Source: CAIKZZ01 sp035524595 (lineage in GTDB: Bacteria; Pseudomonadota; Gammaproteobacteria; Steroidobacterales; Steroidobacteraceae). Taken from it: a DNA stretch of 64,000 bases. The stretch is from assembly GCA_035524595.1 (NCBI GenBank), contig DATKOP010000019.1, positions 16,043-80,042 of the forward strand. The letters are read 5' to 3'. Below are positions 1-8,118 of this stretch, in pieces; position 1 is the first letter of the stretch; each line of letters opens with the position of its first letter. The position numbers and the translations under genes are program-made. Under the pieces are notes generated by a model. It worked only from the letters and a program-made list of their open reading frames with translations. It was not told where the DNA came from and searched no databases.

Positions 1-281
1 GCCGCGGCGATGTTGTAGTACTGCACCGGGTGGCCGCCCATCAGCAGCGAACCCTCGCCGTACTCGCCGCCGATGCCGGCGCCGCCCTTGATGATCCGCG
101 GGAACACCAGCATGCCGCGCGCGCGGCCGCCGAGCTCCTTGGCGGCCGACGACTTGTAAAGCTGCTCGACCGCCTCGCGCACGCGCGCGTCGATCTCTTC
201 CTTGGACGCGGCGCGGCCGGCCGGCGGCAGCAGCAGCAGCAGGGTGGCGGCGAGAACGAGCGGCAGTCGGCTGAGCGTCAT
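1..281 (-). CDS. SYLF-domain (Ysc84-like) exported protein, N-terminal part
   Basis: The gene starts with ATG at 281 and runs off the left edge, so only about 93 residues are visible. The first 25 residues form a signal peptide (a basic start, a leucine run, then PPAGRAA). The mature part begins with a charged helix (SKEEIDARVREAVEQLYKSS) and continues with LVFPRIIKGGAGIGGEYGEG and a YYN motif. These match the start of lipid-binding SYLF/Ysc84 proteins, where the LVFP and GIGGEYGEG blocks are conserved. Bacterial members are periplasmic or surface lipid-binding proteins of uncertain role. The family call is from recognised motifs; the C-terminal half lies outside the window. Confidence 0.8.
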   Translation of the reverse strand, partial: MTLSRLPLVLAATLLLLLPPAGRAASKEEIDARVREAVEQLYKSSAAKELGGRARGMLVFPRIIKGGAGIGGEYGEGSLLMGGHPVQYYNIAA

Positions 282-355
282 GGCGGCACTCCTCGAGGTC
301 GGACGGCCGCGCATGGTAGCGAAACGGCGCCCGGTCCGGCGAACGGCCGCCGGCC

Positions 356-805
356 TCAGGCGGTCGCGACGCGGCTGCGCCGGTAGGCGACCTCGACGTG
401 GCGGATGCCGGAGGTGCGGCGCGCGACCTGGCGGATCTGCTGCATCAGCCGGTGCAGCACGCGCTCGCCGGAGTAGGGCCCGCCGTAGGCGTAGTCGCCC
501 GCGACGCCGACGTGCAGCACGGTGATGCGCTCGAAGCTGTCACGCACGTACACGACCACGCCGACCGGGCGCGCGCGGCCGTCCTCCTCGTGCACCGCGA
601 ACAGCGTCTGCACCTCGGGGATGCCGGCCACCTGCACGTGCAGCCAGCCGGTGTCGTCGATGAGCTCCGGCAGACCGTAGCGCTCGATCGTCGCCTCGAT
701 CTCCTGCCGGATGCGGTGCTGCCCGGCGTTGAAGAAGAGGAGCGCCTCGATCTGGCCTCGCATCGTGGCAGGCAGGCGCGACTTGACCGTGATCCGGTAG
801 GACAT
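356..805 (-). CDS. Conserved hypothetical protein, possible GNAT fold
   Basis: This encodes about 149 residues. I chose ATG 805 because a GGGGG tract lies 7 nt upstream; an in-frame GTG at 811 is the alternative. No family is recognised with certainty. The second half reads as alternating strands and a helix, with a GPYSGERVLHRLMQQIR segment that loosely resembles the acetyl-CoA-binding turn of GNAT acetyltransferases. There is no signal peptide or membrane segment, so it is probably cytoplasmic. It stands alone: the SYLF gene downstream on the same strand is 75 bp away and the gene to the right is divergent. Confidence 0.6.
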   Translation of the reverse strand: MSYRITVKSRLPATMRGQIEALLFFNAGQHRIRQEIEATIERYGLPELIDDTGWLHVQVAGIPEVQTLFAVHEEDGRARPVGVVVYVRDSFERITVLHVGVAGDYAYGGPYSGERVLHRLMQQIRQVARRTSGIRHVEVAYRRSRVATA

Positions 806-1209
806 CCACACACCCCCGTCCGCGATCTTTGGTATTAGACATAAGACCGGCCGGTGGAATCACCGGGCGCGGTTCCCGTCGCACGGCATCCTGCGCTGTC
901 ACCGCGCTCCTGTCGAGGCCTTTGCGACGTCCCCGGGTGCAAAAACGACACGGTATCAACAACTTACGTGCCACTTTTTGGCCACAGGGTGCCCCCGGCA
1001 CGGTCGAGAAAACCCGGACAAGCTACGGCATCGCATGGATTTTTGACCGGATTCACAGGCGGGGGCCGGCAAAACGTTAACTGTCTCCACCCTGCAACTG
1101 CATTTGTGCCGAAGGATGCGCGCTGGGGCGGAGACAGTCGGGCCGGCAGAGCCTGGCGTCGCCGCGAGACGAGCTCGGCGGCGCGCTGCCGCCGGATCAA
1201 GGACCACGC
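806..1209. other. Divergent intergenic region
   Basis: About 400 bp between two divergent genes. It is less GC-rich than its surroundings near 950-1090. I see no convincing gene. The only structured element is the inverted repeat at 1080-1138, listed separately. It should hold promoters for both flanking genes, but I could not pick a clear -35/-10 pair. Confidence 0.5.
1080..1138. repeat. 13-nt inverted repeat (one mismatch)
   Basis: The arm at 1080-1092 (ACTGTCTCCACCC) is matched by the inverted arm at 1126-1138 (GGGCGGAGACAGT) with a single mismatch. The loop is 33 nt. It lies 72 bp upstream of the start of the pseudo-receiver gene at 1210. It could be an operator or an mRNA leader hairpin; which one is inference. 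Confidence 0.45.
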
Positions 1210-2223
1210 ATGAGTCTCATCCGCGCCCGACACGCTGCGCCGGCCCCGGCGGCAGCCGCCGTCGCCGCCAGGGTGCGGGCGCAACCGGCACCGGTCGTCG
1301 TCGTCACGCTCGACGCCCACCTCGAGGCGACGCTTCGGCAGGCCGTGCCGGCGACGCCGATCCGGGTCGCGACGACGCCGGCCGCGCTCGCGGACCTGCT
1401 GATGAGCGGTGAGGCCGGCGCGCTGGTGCTCGACACCGGCGCGCTCGGCGCCGCGGCGCTGACCGTCGCGCGCCACCTGGCCGAACAGTTCCCGGACGTG
1501 CCGCTGGTCGCGGTCGGCGCGCGCGAGGACGAGGCGCGCCTCGCGGGACTCATCTCGCGGGGCCTCGTCTACCGCTTCCTGCACCGGCCGGTGTCGGCCG
1601 CGCGCGCGCGCAACTTCATCGACGCCGCGCTGCGCCGCTCGGGGGAGATCGGGGTGAACCAGCGCCTCGCCGCCCCGGCCGCCGTGGCGCCGGCCATGCC
1701 GGTGCGCCGGCCGCTGCTCGCGCTCGTCGCGATCGGCGCGCTGGCCGCACACCTGCTCGGCTTCTGGCTTGCGCTTCGGCCGCCGCCGTCCGCCGGCGCC
1801 GCGCCGCGGCCAGCACCGAGACCGGCGACCTCGCGGTCGGTCGCGAGCGCCCCATCGCCTGCCGCGGCAGCCGCCCCGGCGGCCGCCCCGGCTGCCGCGG
1901 AAGCCGCCGTCGTGACCGCAGCGCCCGCGCTCACTGCGGCCGCGATCACTGCGGCCGAACCCGCCGTCGCGGCCCCCGTGCCCGTCGACGCCGGCAGCGC
2001 GCGGGCGGCGGCGCCGCCCGAACCCGCGCTGGCGGCGCCTCCTGCGCCTGAGCCCGGACCGGCCACGGCCGCCGTGCGGCTTGCCGGCGACGACCCCGGC
2101 CCCGTGGCGGCGGAACCGCCACCGGCGGGCGCCGAAGCCGGCGCGACGCCCGAGGCCGAGACGCCCGCCGCGGCCGCAGAGCCGCCGCCGTCCGGGCCCG
2201 GCGGCGCCGGCGCCGCGGCATGA
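1210..2223 (+). CDS. Degenerate receiver domain, membrane anchor and Ala/Pro-rich tail
   Basis: 337 residues in three parts. Residues about 35-145 look like a response-regulator receiver fold: a VVVVTLDAHLE start, LVLDTGALG at the phospho-acceptor strand, then PLVAVG and a final helix. The acidic pocket after the first strand is weak, so phosphorylation is doubtful. Residues about 168-188 form one membrane helix. The remaining ~145 residues are almost only Ala, Pro, Gly and Glu, and would project into the periplasm. No effector domain or DNA-binding domain follows. Related proteins may carry a folded domain after such a linker, so this could be a shortened form. The function is unknown. The next gene starts 55 bp downstream on the same strand. 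Confidence 0.6.
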   Translation: MSLIRARHAAPAPAAAAVAARVRAQPAPVVVVTLDAHLEATLRQAVPATPIRVATTPAALADLLMSGEAGALVLDTGALGAAALTVARHLAEQFPDVPLVAVGAREDEARLAGLISRGLVYRFLHRPVSAARARNFIDAALRRSGEIGVNQRLAAPAAVAPAMPVRRPLLALVAIGALAAHLLGFWLALRPPPSAGAAPRPAPRPATSRSVASAPSPAAAAAPAAAPAAAEAAVVTAAPALTAAAITAAEPAVAAPVPVDAGSARAAAPPEPALAAPPAPEPGPATAAVRLAGDDPGPVAAEPPPAGAEAGATPEAETPAAAAEPPPSGPGGAGAAA

Positions 2224-2278
2224 CGCGCCCGCGCCGGCGCGCTACGCTCGGCCTTCCGCCGGGAATGGAGCGCTCGTC

Positions 2279-2728
2279 ATGCGCCTCGAGGTCAACGGCC
2301 AGGTCCACGAGCTCGACGCCCCGCCCGAGATGCCGCTGCTGTGGGTGCTGCGCGACCTGCTGCAGCTGACCGGCACCAAGTTCGGCTGCGGCGCGGCGTT
2401 GTGCGGCGCATGCACCGTGCACGTCGACGGCGAGCCGGCGCGTGCCTGCGTGCTGCCGCTGTCGGCGCTGGCGGGCAAGAAGGTCACGACCATCGAGGGC
2501 GTCGGCGCGACGCCGCTCGGCCGCAAGGTGCAGGACGCGTGGGTCGCCGAGGACGTGCCGCAGTGCGGCTACTGCCAGTCCGGGCAGATCATGTCGGCGG
2601 TCGCGCTGCTCGGCGCCAAGCCGCAGCCCACCGACGAGGACATCAACACCGCGCTCAACGGCAACCTCTGCCGCTGCGGCACCTACCACCGGATCCGCAG
2701 GGCGATCCACCGCGCCGCCGGCGGCTGA
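2279..2728 (+). CDS. (2Fe-2S)-binding small subunit of a molybdenum hydroxylase (isoquinoline 1-oxidoreductase type)
   Basis: 149 residues starting at ATG 2279, with GGAG about 9 nt upstream. The N-terminal plant-type ferredoxin domain has the CGAALCGACTVHVDG cluster motif (FGCGAALCGAC). The C-terminal helical domain has QCGYCQSGQIM and LCRCGTYHRIR, the second [2Fe-2S] centre. This is the layout and length of small subunits of the xanthine dehydrogenase family (IorA/CoxS-like). These pass electrons from a molybdopterin large subunit. No large subunit, FAD subunit or maturation factor lies nearby: the next gene is a convergent glutathione transferase. It must therefore pair with a subunit encoded elsewhere, or be a remnant. 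Confidence 0.92.
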   Translation: MRLEVNGQVHELDAPPEMPLLWVLRDLLQLTGTKFGCGAALCGACTVHVDGEPARACVLPLSALAGKKVTTIEGVGATPLGRKVQDAWVAEDVPQCGYCQSGQIMSAVALLGAKPQPTDEDINTALNGNLCRCGTYHRIRRAIHRAAGG

Positions 2729-2755
2729 GCGCCGCGGCGCCGCGCGCCGGCGCCG

Positions 2756-3361
2756 TCAGCGCAGCTTCTCGGCCGCGCGCGCCGCGACCACCGCCGGCCG
2801 CGCGCCGATGCGCTCGCGGTAGGCGGCGAGCGCCGGCCAGCGCCCGAGGTCGATGCCGGCGGCGCCGGTCCAGCGCAGCACCGTGTAGAGGTACGCATCG
2901 GCCACCGTGAACCTGTCGCCGAGCAGGTAGTCGCGGCCGGCGAGCGCGCGCTCCGTGTAGTCGAGGCGGCGCGCGATCTGGCGCCGCGCCGCCTCGCGCT
3001 CGGGCTCGGCGTACTCCTGATGCAGCGCCGGGCCGAACGGCTTGTGGATCTCGGAGCTGATGAAGGCGAGCCACTCCTGCAGGCGGTAGCGCTCGAGCGT
3101 GCCGTTGGCCGGCGCGAGGCCGGCGGAGGGCACGCGGTCGGCGAGGTACTGCAGGATCGCCGGTCCCTCGGTCAGGATGCCGCCCTCGTCGAGCTCGAGC
3201 GCCGGCACGTAGCCCTTCGGGTTGATCGCGTGGTAGTCGGCGCCCGAGCGCGTGGTCTTGCGCGGCAGGCTCACGTACTCGGCCTCGAACGGCAGCCCGA
3301 GCTCGCGCAGCACGATGTGCGAGGCGAGCGAGCAGGCGCCCGGCGAGTAGTAGAGCTTCAT
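2756..3361 (-). CDS. gstA: Beta-class glutathione S-transferase
   Basis: 201 residues, the normal length for bacterial beta-class GST. The N-terminal thioredoxin-like domain starts MKLYYSPGACSLASHI and has Cys10. NPKGYVPAL carries the cis-proline and TEGPAIL the glutathione-contact Glu/Ser-type position. The helical C-terminal domain includes His106 (EIHKPFG), which together with Cys10 marks the beta class. Such enzymes conjugate glutathione to electrophiles or act as thiol-disulfide transferases in the cytoplasm. The start codon overlaps the ptrB stop (ATGA), so the two genes are translationally coupled. Confidence 0.93.
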   Translation of the reverse strand: MKLYYSPGACSLASHIVLRELGLPFEAEYVSLPRKTTRSGADYHAINPKGYVPALELDEGGILTEGPAILQYLADRVPSAGLAPANGTLERYRLQEWLAFISSEIHKPFGPALHQEYAEPEREAARRQIARRLDYTERALAGRDYLLGDRFTVADAYLYTVLRWTGAAGIDLGRWPALAAYRERIGARPAVVAARAAEKLR

Positions 3362-5439
3362 GGCGGCGGGCCCGCGGTGGCGCCGGCGAGGCCCACCTGT
3401 TCGAGCATGAACGCGTACTCCTCGGCGATCTCGCGGTAGCGCTCGAAGCGCCCGGAGCGGCCGCCGTGGCCGGCCTCGAGGTTGGTGCGGAACACGAGCA
3501 CGTGCGGGTCGGTCTTCTGCGCGCGCAGCCGCGCCACCCACTTGGCCGGCTCCCAGTACTGCACCTGGCTGTCGTGGAAGCCGGTGGTCACGAGCAGCGC
3601 CGGGTACGCCTGGCGGCGGACGTTGTCGTAAGGCGAGTACGCCAGCATGTACTCGTAGACGGCGCGGTCGGCGGCGGGATTGCCCCACTCGTCGTACTCG
3701 TTGGTCGTCAGCGGGATCGACTCGTCGAGCATGGTCGTGACGATGTCGACAAACGGCACGTGCGCGGCGAGCGCGCGGTAGTCCGCCGCCGCCTGGTTCG
3801 CGATCGCGCCGATCAGGAGCCCGCCGGCGCTGCCGCCCATCGCGCAGACGCGCGCGCCGTCCACGTAGCGCTCGCGCACCAGGAAGCGCGTCACGTCGAC
3901 GAAGTCGTTGAAGCTGTTCTGCTTGTGCAGCAGCCGGCCGGCCTCGTACCACGCCCGGCCGAGCTCCTGCCCGCCACGCACGTGCGCCAGCGCGAACACG
4001 AAGCCGCGGTCGACCAGCGAGAAGATCGTCGAGCGGAACACCGGGTCCTGCGACAGGCCGTAGGCGCCGTAGGCGTACTGATAGAGCGGCGCGGTGCCGT
4101 CGCGGGGCGTGTCCCGGCGGTACAGCAGCGACACCGGCACGCGCGCCCCGTCGCGCGCTTCGGCGTGCACGAACTCGGTCGCGTAGCGCTCGGGGTCGAA
4201 GCCGCCGAGCACCGGCTCGCGCTTCAGCAGCACGCGCGCGCCGCTCGCCATGTCGTAGTCGTAGGTCGTGGCCGGGGTGGTCAGCGACGAGTAGACGTAG
4301 CGCAGCGTCGTCGTGTTGACCTCCTCGTTGGTGCCGAGCGCCATCGTGTAGGCGGGCTCCTGGGCGTCGATCAGGAACTCGCGCGTCCCGTCCCAGGATC
4401 GGACCCGGAGCTTGCGCAGGCCCTGCGAGCGCTCGGCCACCGCGAGGAAGTCGCGGAACACGTCGAAGCCGGCGACGAAGGCGTCGGCACGCGCCGGGAC
4501 CTCGTCGCGCCACGCGCCCGGCTCGGCGACCGCGGCGAACGGCACCGAGACGATGCGGAAGTTCGGCGCGCCGAGGTTGCTGCGCAGCACGAAGCGCTCG
4601 CCGACGTCGTCGAGCTGGTACTCGTGGTCGCGCGCGCGCGGCAGCGCGACCCGAAACGCCAGTGCCGGGTCGGCGGCGAGCGCGTAGCGGTACTCGCAGG
4701 ACACGGTGCTCTGCAGCGCGATGTACAGGAAGCGCCCGCTCTTGCCGCGGTACACGCCGACGTAGAAGCTCGGGTCGGGCTCCTCGTACACCAGCGCGTC
4801 GGACGCCGCCGGCGTGCCGAGCACGTGGCGCATGACGCGGTAGCCGAGCAGCGTCTCGGGGTCCTTGGCGACGTACAGGAGCGTGCGGCTGTCGTCGGCC
4901 CAGGCGAGGTCCGGCTCGACGTTGTCGAGCCGCTCCTCGTAGCGCTCGCGGCCCGCGAGGTCGCGGAAGCGCACCGTGTACTGGCGCCGGCCGACGGTGT
5001 CCTCGGCGTAGGCGAGGATGCGGTTGTCGGGGCTGACCTCGAGGCCGCCGACCTCGTAGTAGTCGCGGCCGTCCGCCTCGCGGTTGGCATCGACGAGCAC
5101 CTGCTCCGGCGACTCCCGCGCCGGGCCGCGGCGCGCGTACACCGGGTACTCGCGGCCGGTCTCGTAGCGCGTGTAGTACCAGTAGCCGTTCTCGAGCGCC
5201 GGCACCGTCGAGTCGTCCTGCTTCAGGCGGCCGATCATCTCGGCGTACAGCTGCTGCTCGAGCGGCTTCAGGTGGCCGAGCACGGCGTCGCAGTAGGCGT
5301 TCTCCGCGGCGAGGTAGGCGAGCACGCCGGGGTCGGCGCGCGCGTCGTCGCGCATCCAGTAGTACGGGTCGCTGCGGGTACCGAACGGCGACGGGACGTC
5401 GGTCGGATGCAGCGCGGCTCGGGGCGCCTCGCGGGGCAT
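3358..5439 (-). CDS. ptrB: Oligopeptidase B (S9A prolyl oligopeptidase family)
   Basis: 693 residues from ATG 5439; reading further upstream would only add a non-conserved arginine-rich extension. The N-terminal beta-propeller region starts HPTDVPSPFGTRSDPYYWMRDD, the usual start of this family. The C-terminal alpha/beta-hydrolase domain carries GGSAGG with nucleophile Ser537. GFHDSQVQYWEPAKW (Asp) and NLEAGHGG (His) complete the triad. The enzyme cleaves short peptides after Lys and Arg in the cytoplasm, and no signal peptide is present. It is upstream of and coupled to the GST gene. A gene for a MalM-like protein starts divergently 83 bp away. Confidence 0.95.
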   Translation of the reverse strand: MPREAPRAALHPTDVPSPFGTRSDPYYWMRDDARADPGVLAYLAAENAYCDAVLGHLKPLEQQLYAEMIGRLKQDDSTVPALENGYWYYTRYETGREYPVYARRGPARESPEQVLVDANREADGRDYYEVGGLEVSPDNRILAYAEDTVGRRQYTVRFRDLAGRERYEERLDNVEPDLAWADDSRTLLYVAKDPETLLGYRVMRHVLGTPAASDALVYEEPDPSFYVGVYRGKSGRFLYIALQSTVSCEYRYALAADPALAFRVALPRARDHEYQLDDVGERFVLRSNLGAPNFRIVSVPFAAVAEPGAWRDEVPARADAFVAGFDVFRDFLAVAERSQGLRKLRVRSWDGTREFLIDAQEPAYTMALGTNEEVNTTTLRYVYSSLTTPATTYDYDMASGARVLLKREPVLGGFDPERYATEFVHAEARDGARVPVSLLYRRDTPRDGTAPLYQYAYGAYGLSQDPVFRSTIFSLVDRGFVFALAHVRGGQELGRAWYEAGRLLHKQNSFNDFVDVTRFLVRERYVDGARVCAMGGSAGGLLIGAIANQAAADYRALAAHVPFVDIVTTMLDESIPLTTNEYDEWGNPAADRAVYEYMLAYSPYDNVRRQAYPALLVTTGFHDSQVQYWEPAKWVARLRAQKTDPHVLVFRTNLEAGHGGRSGRFERYREIAEEYAFMLEQVGLAGATAGPPP

Positions 5440-5522
5440 CGGTGCGCAGCCTGGGGGTTTGCGGGGGCCGCTATGGTACTCGACCGGGGCGCGACGGGCC
5501 CGCCATGCTAGCCTTCCATCCC

Positions 5523-6167
5523 ATGATCCCCGCACGCTCCGCCCCGCCGCGCGCCGCCGGGCTCGCGCGCGCGCTTGCCGGCCTCGCGGCCTGCTGGCTC
5601 GCGGCCGCGGCCGGTGCCGCGCCGGCCGCGGCGACCGACCCGGCGGAGTTCCGCTACGAGCCGCTCCCGGCCGACGGCGCGGTCGACTTCGCGGTGGACG
5701 CCACCAGCCCGACCTTCGAGTTCCAGACCGGGGTCAGCGCCTACCGCGCCTTCCGCCTGCCCGACGGCGGCCCGTTCTACATCGACGTGCGCAGCTTCCT
5801 CGACGGCCCGGCGCACCCGGCGCGCGCGCGCGTGTTCTACCCGGTGGTCGCCGTGCTCAACGACGACTTCCTGGTGTCGCGCTCCACCGAGCTCGAGCTC
5901 TTGCGCTTCGACCTGCCGACGCTGGAGGGCACGGTCGCGCCGGCCTATCGCATCTCGCTCGGCGTCGATCCCGAGCACACGCACGAGCGCTACCTCGTCG
6001 TGTTCACGCCGGCGCAGCTGCTCGCGCCCCGCCAGCTGCCGCCGGTCGCGACGCCGGAGAACGCCGCCGAGGCGGCGCGCGTCGCGTTCCTCGGCGCCGC
6101 GCGCTACGGCCGGCTGCGGATCAGCGTCCGGCGCGGCGAGCGCGCGGCGCCGGCCGAGGCGCACTGA
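5523..6167 (+). CDS. Exported protein, MalM-like
   Basis: 214 residues from ATG 5523. Residues 1-37 form a signal sequence. It contains an LAAC stretch that could be a lipobox, but a type I cut after the Ala-rich AAPAAA run is equally plausible. The mature part contains blocks resembling the maltose-operon periplasmic protein MalM (AFRLPDGGPFYIDVRSFLDG, then FYPVVAVLNDDFLVSR). No maltose genes are nearby, so a maltose link is not supported. It is probably a periplasmic or outer-membrane-associated protein of unknown role. Its stop TGA directly abuts the stop of the convergent gene. Confidence 0.55.
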   Translation: MIPARSAPPRAAGLARALAGLAACWLAAAAGAAPAAATDPAEFRYEPLPADGAVDFAVDATSPTFEFQTGVSAYRAFRLPDGGPFYIDVRSFLDGPAHPARARVFYPVVAVLNDDFLVSRSTELELLRFDLPTLEGTVAPAYRISLGVDPEHTHERYLVVFTPAQLLAPRQLPPVATPENAAEAARVAFLGAARYGRLRISVRRGERAAPAEAH

Positions 6168-7154
6168 TCAGGGGCCGCGGCTGATGCGCGCGGCCTTGAG
6201 CGCCGCCGCCCGCCGCCGCTGGCGCGGCAGCTTCCACCACAGCTCGTAGGCGAGGAACAGGCCGATCGCGACCAGGAACGGCACCGCCTCGAGCACGAAG
6301 CGGTAGACGACGACGGCGGCGAGCAGCGCCGGCTGCGGCACGTGCGGCAGCAGGCCCACCAGCATCGCCTCGAGCACGAAGAATCCCGCCGGCACGCTGC
6401 TCGCGAGCGCCGCCAGGATCGAGAGCACGTAGACGCCGAGGAACACGACGAACGGCAGCCCCGGGATCGCCGGCAGCATCAGGTACAGGACGCCGGCGCC
6501 GCAGCACACCTCGATGATGCCGACGCAGTACTGCACGGCCGTCAGTGCCGGCGGCGGCAGTGTCACGCGAAAGCGCCCGAAGGCGAGCGGTGCGCGGCGA
6601 TTGGCGATCAGCAGCAGGTAGGCGCCGTGCAGCGCCAGCAGCGCGAGCCCGGTGCCGCGGGCGAGCGCCGCCGAGACGTGCAGGATCGCGCCGGCGGGCC
6701 CGCTCTGCACCACCAGCGACAGGCCGAGCAGCAGGCCGAGGCCGACCGGGTACGGGATCGCGGCCAGGAGCGCGATCTTGCCGATGTCGAGCGGCGGCAG
6801 GTGCACCGCCGAGTAGATGCGGTAGCGGATCGCGCCGCCCGAGACCGCGCCCCAGCCGATCGCGTGGCCGATCGGCGCGGCGAGGAGCGCCGCCAGCACC
6901 GCGCGCCGCGGGCTGGCGCCGCCCTCGACGAAGCGCACCACGATCGCCTCGTAGAGCGCGAGCGCCGTGTAGAGCGTGGCGACGAGCAGCCCCGCGACGG
7001 CGATGTTGACGGCCGGGATCGCGTGCAGGGCGCCCACGACGTCCGCGAACTTGACGTGGCGCAGCGTCGTGTAGAGCGCGCGCGCGGCGAGCGCCACGAT
7101 CGCGGCCGAGAGCGCGACCGGCAGCAGGCGCCGCAGCAGGGGATGGCGGGCCAC
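6168..7154 (-). CDS. UPF0104-type integral membrane protein (lysylphosphatidylglycerol synthase-like transmembrane domain)
   Basis: About 328 residues if translation begins at GTG 7154, just after the preceding gene; the exact start is uncertain. Seven or eight hydrophobic helices are visible. Conserved blocks include GHAIGWGAVSGGAIRYRIYS in the middle and PAGFFVLEAMLVGLLP near the end. These match the membrane part of MprF/UPF0104 proteins. The cytosolic aminoacyl-transferase domain of MprF is absent, so lysyl transfer cannot be assumed. Flippase or lipid-related functions are known for the membrane domain in MprF. It is the last gene of a three-gene run with the KTSC protein and a lipoprotein. 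Confidence 0.75.
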   Translation of the reverse strand: MARHPLLRRLLPVALSAAIVALAARALYTTLRHVKFADVVGALHAIPAVNIAVAGLLVATLYTALALYEAIVVRFVEGGASPRRAVLAALLAAPIGHAIGWGAVSGGAIRYRIYSAVHLPPLDIGKIALLAAIPYPVGLGLLLGLSLVVQSGPAGAILHVSAALARGTGLALLALHGAYLLLIANRRAPLAFGRFRVTLPPPALTAVQYCVGIIEVCCGAGVLYLMLPAIPGLPFVVFLGVYVLSILAALASSVPAGFFVLEAMLVGLLPHVPQPALLAAVVVYRFVLEAVPFLVAIGLFLAYELWWKLPRQRRRAAALKAARISRGP

Positions 7155-7162
7155 CGCGCCGC

Positions 7163-7369
7163 TCAGCGGATGCGCCGCTCGGAGTAGTTCTCTTCGATGT
7201 TGTCGCGGAAGTAGCTCCACATCGAGGAGGACGTCGACAGGCGGCGCCAGACCTCCGACGACACGCCCGAGTACTCGACGAGTGCGCCGCCGGCGAGCTC
7301 GACCCTGAGCGCGCGGTTCGCCTCGTCGTAGCCGATCGCCCGCAGGTTGCCGGCGCTGACCGTTTTCAT
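7163..7369 (-). CDS. KTSC-domain small protein
   Basis: 68 residues from ATG 7369, which overlaps the stop of the upstream lipoprotein gene (ATGA); ATG 7375 is two codons earlier and in frame. The whole protein is one KTSC domain: VSAGNLRAIGYDEANRALRV, then VEYSGVSSEVWRRLSTSSS and a final YFRDNI. KTSC proteins are small and cytoplasmic; their function is unknown, and some are linked to nucleic-acid binding. It sits between a lipoprotein and a membrane protein in an apparent operon. Confidence 0.8.
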   Translation of the reverse strand: MKTVSAGNLRAIGYDEANRALRVELAGGALVEYSGVSSEVWRRLSTSSSMWSYFRDNIEENYSERRIR

Positions 7370-8010
7370 CTCCATGCAGTCGCTCCCATAGAGGCCATCA
7401 CCGCCGGCGCGGGCCGCCGGCCGTCCCGGGCGGGTGCGCCGCGCACCAGGATCGCCTTCTCCTGCACCACCGTCGGCACGCGGAAGGTGAAGTGCGCGAC
7501 CGGGCGGCCCTCGATCGCGAGGTCGAGCTCGTAGTCGCCGGCCGGGTCGCCGGCCGCCAGCGACCAGTAGAAGCGCGACAGCTCGCCGTCCTCGACCAGG
7601 TCCTCGCCCTGCGCCACGGCACTCTTGCCGTCCTTCGAGATCAGCACATCCGGATCATCCGCGGCGTCGCCCCAGTCCGCGGGCGGCCGCGGCAGCTTGA
7701 GGTACTCCTGCCAGTGCAGCGACTCGCGGGTCGTGTCGATCTCGACCACCCAGCCGAACACCTGGCCGTCCTCGGCCGGCACTTCGCTCGCAGGCTCGAA
7801 ATGGTCCTCGCCCTCGGCGGTGGTCCTGAGGATGCCGAACTGGACCTTCTTGATGACGAGGTCGGGCCCGATGCGCATCGGCACGTGCGGCGCGGCCGCC
7901 GGATTCCAGGCCACCGACGGTTGGTGGGAGGCGGGCGGGTGCGGCTCGGCGCAGGCGGCGACGAGGAGCGCGAAGGCGAGCACGAGCGGACGCGTTGCCT
8001 GGGACTGCAC
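7366..8010 (-). CDS. Predicted lipoprotein of unknown function
   Basis: 214 residues. The start MQSQATRPLVLAFALLVAAC is a lipoprotein signal with the lipobox LVAAC; Cys20 would be lipidated, and Ala at +2 favours outer-membrane sorting. The mature part is acidic and has no family I recognise. A DGQVFGWVVEIDT block and AGDYELDLAIEG suggest a beta-rich fold. It is the first gene of the run with the KTSC protein and the UPF0104 membrane protein, which suggests a shared envelope role, but that is inference. Confidence 0.7.
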   Translation of the reverse strand: MQSQATRPLVLAFALLVAACAEPHPPASHQPSVAWNPAAAPHVPMRIGPDLVIKKVQFGILRTTAEGEDHFEPASEVPAEDGQVFGWVVEIDTTRESLHWQEYLKLPRPPADWGDAADDPDVLISKDGKSAVAQGEDLVEDGELSRFYWSLAAGDPAGDYELDLAIEGRPVAHFTFRVPTVVQEKAILVRGAPARDGRRPAPAVMASMGATAWR

Positions 8011-8118
8011 GATGGCCGGGGATTCGGGGCGGAAAAACCATTATCGCCCAATCGGCTGCGGGCCGCTCGCGCCGGCCGCTGCTAATATCGGCGACCCGTA
8101 CCGCCACTGGAGACCGTC

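Noticed and set aside
1810..2220. GCC/GCG-rich stretch that looks like a tandem repeat
   Set aside because: It is the Ala/Pro-rich coding tail of the gene at 1210; the units are irregular and there is no true tandem repeat.
3466..5511. Plus-strand open frame of 681 codons opposite ptrB
   Set aside because: The minus strand encodes a complete oligopeptidase B with its triad; the plus frame has no recognisable motif.
6168..7154. Naming the UPF0104 protein MprF
   Set aside because: The aminoacyl-transferase domain of MprF is absent; only the membrane part is present.
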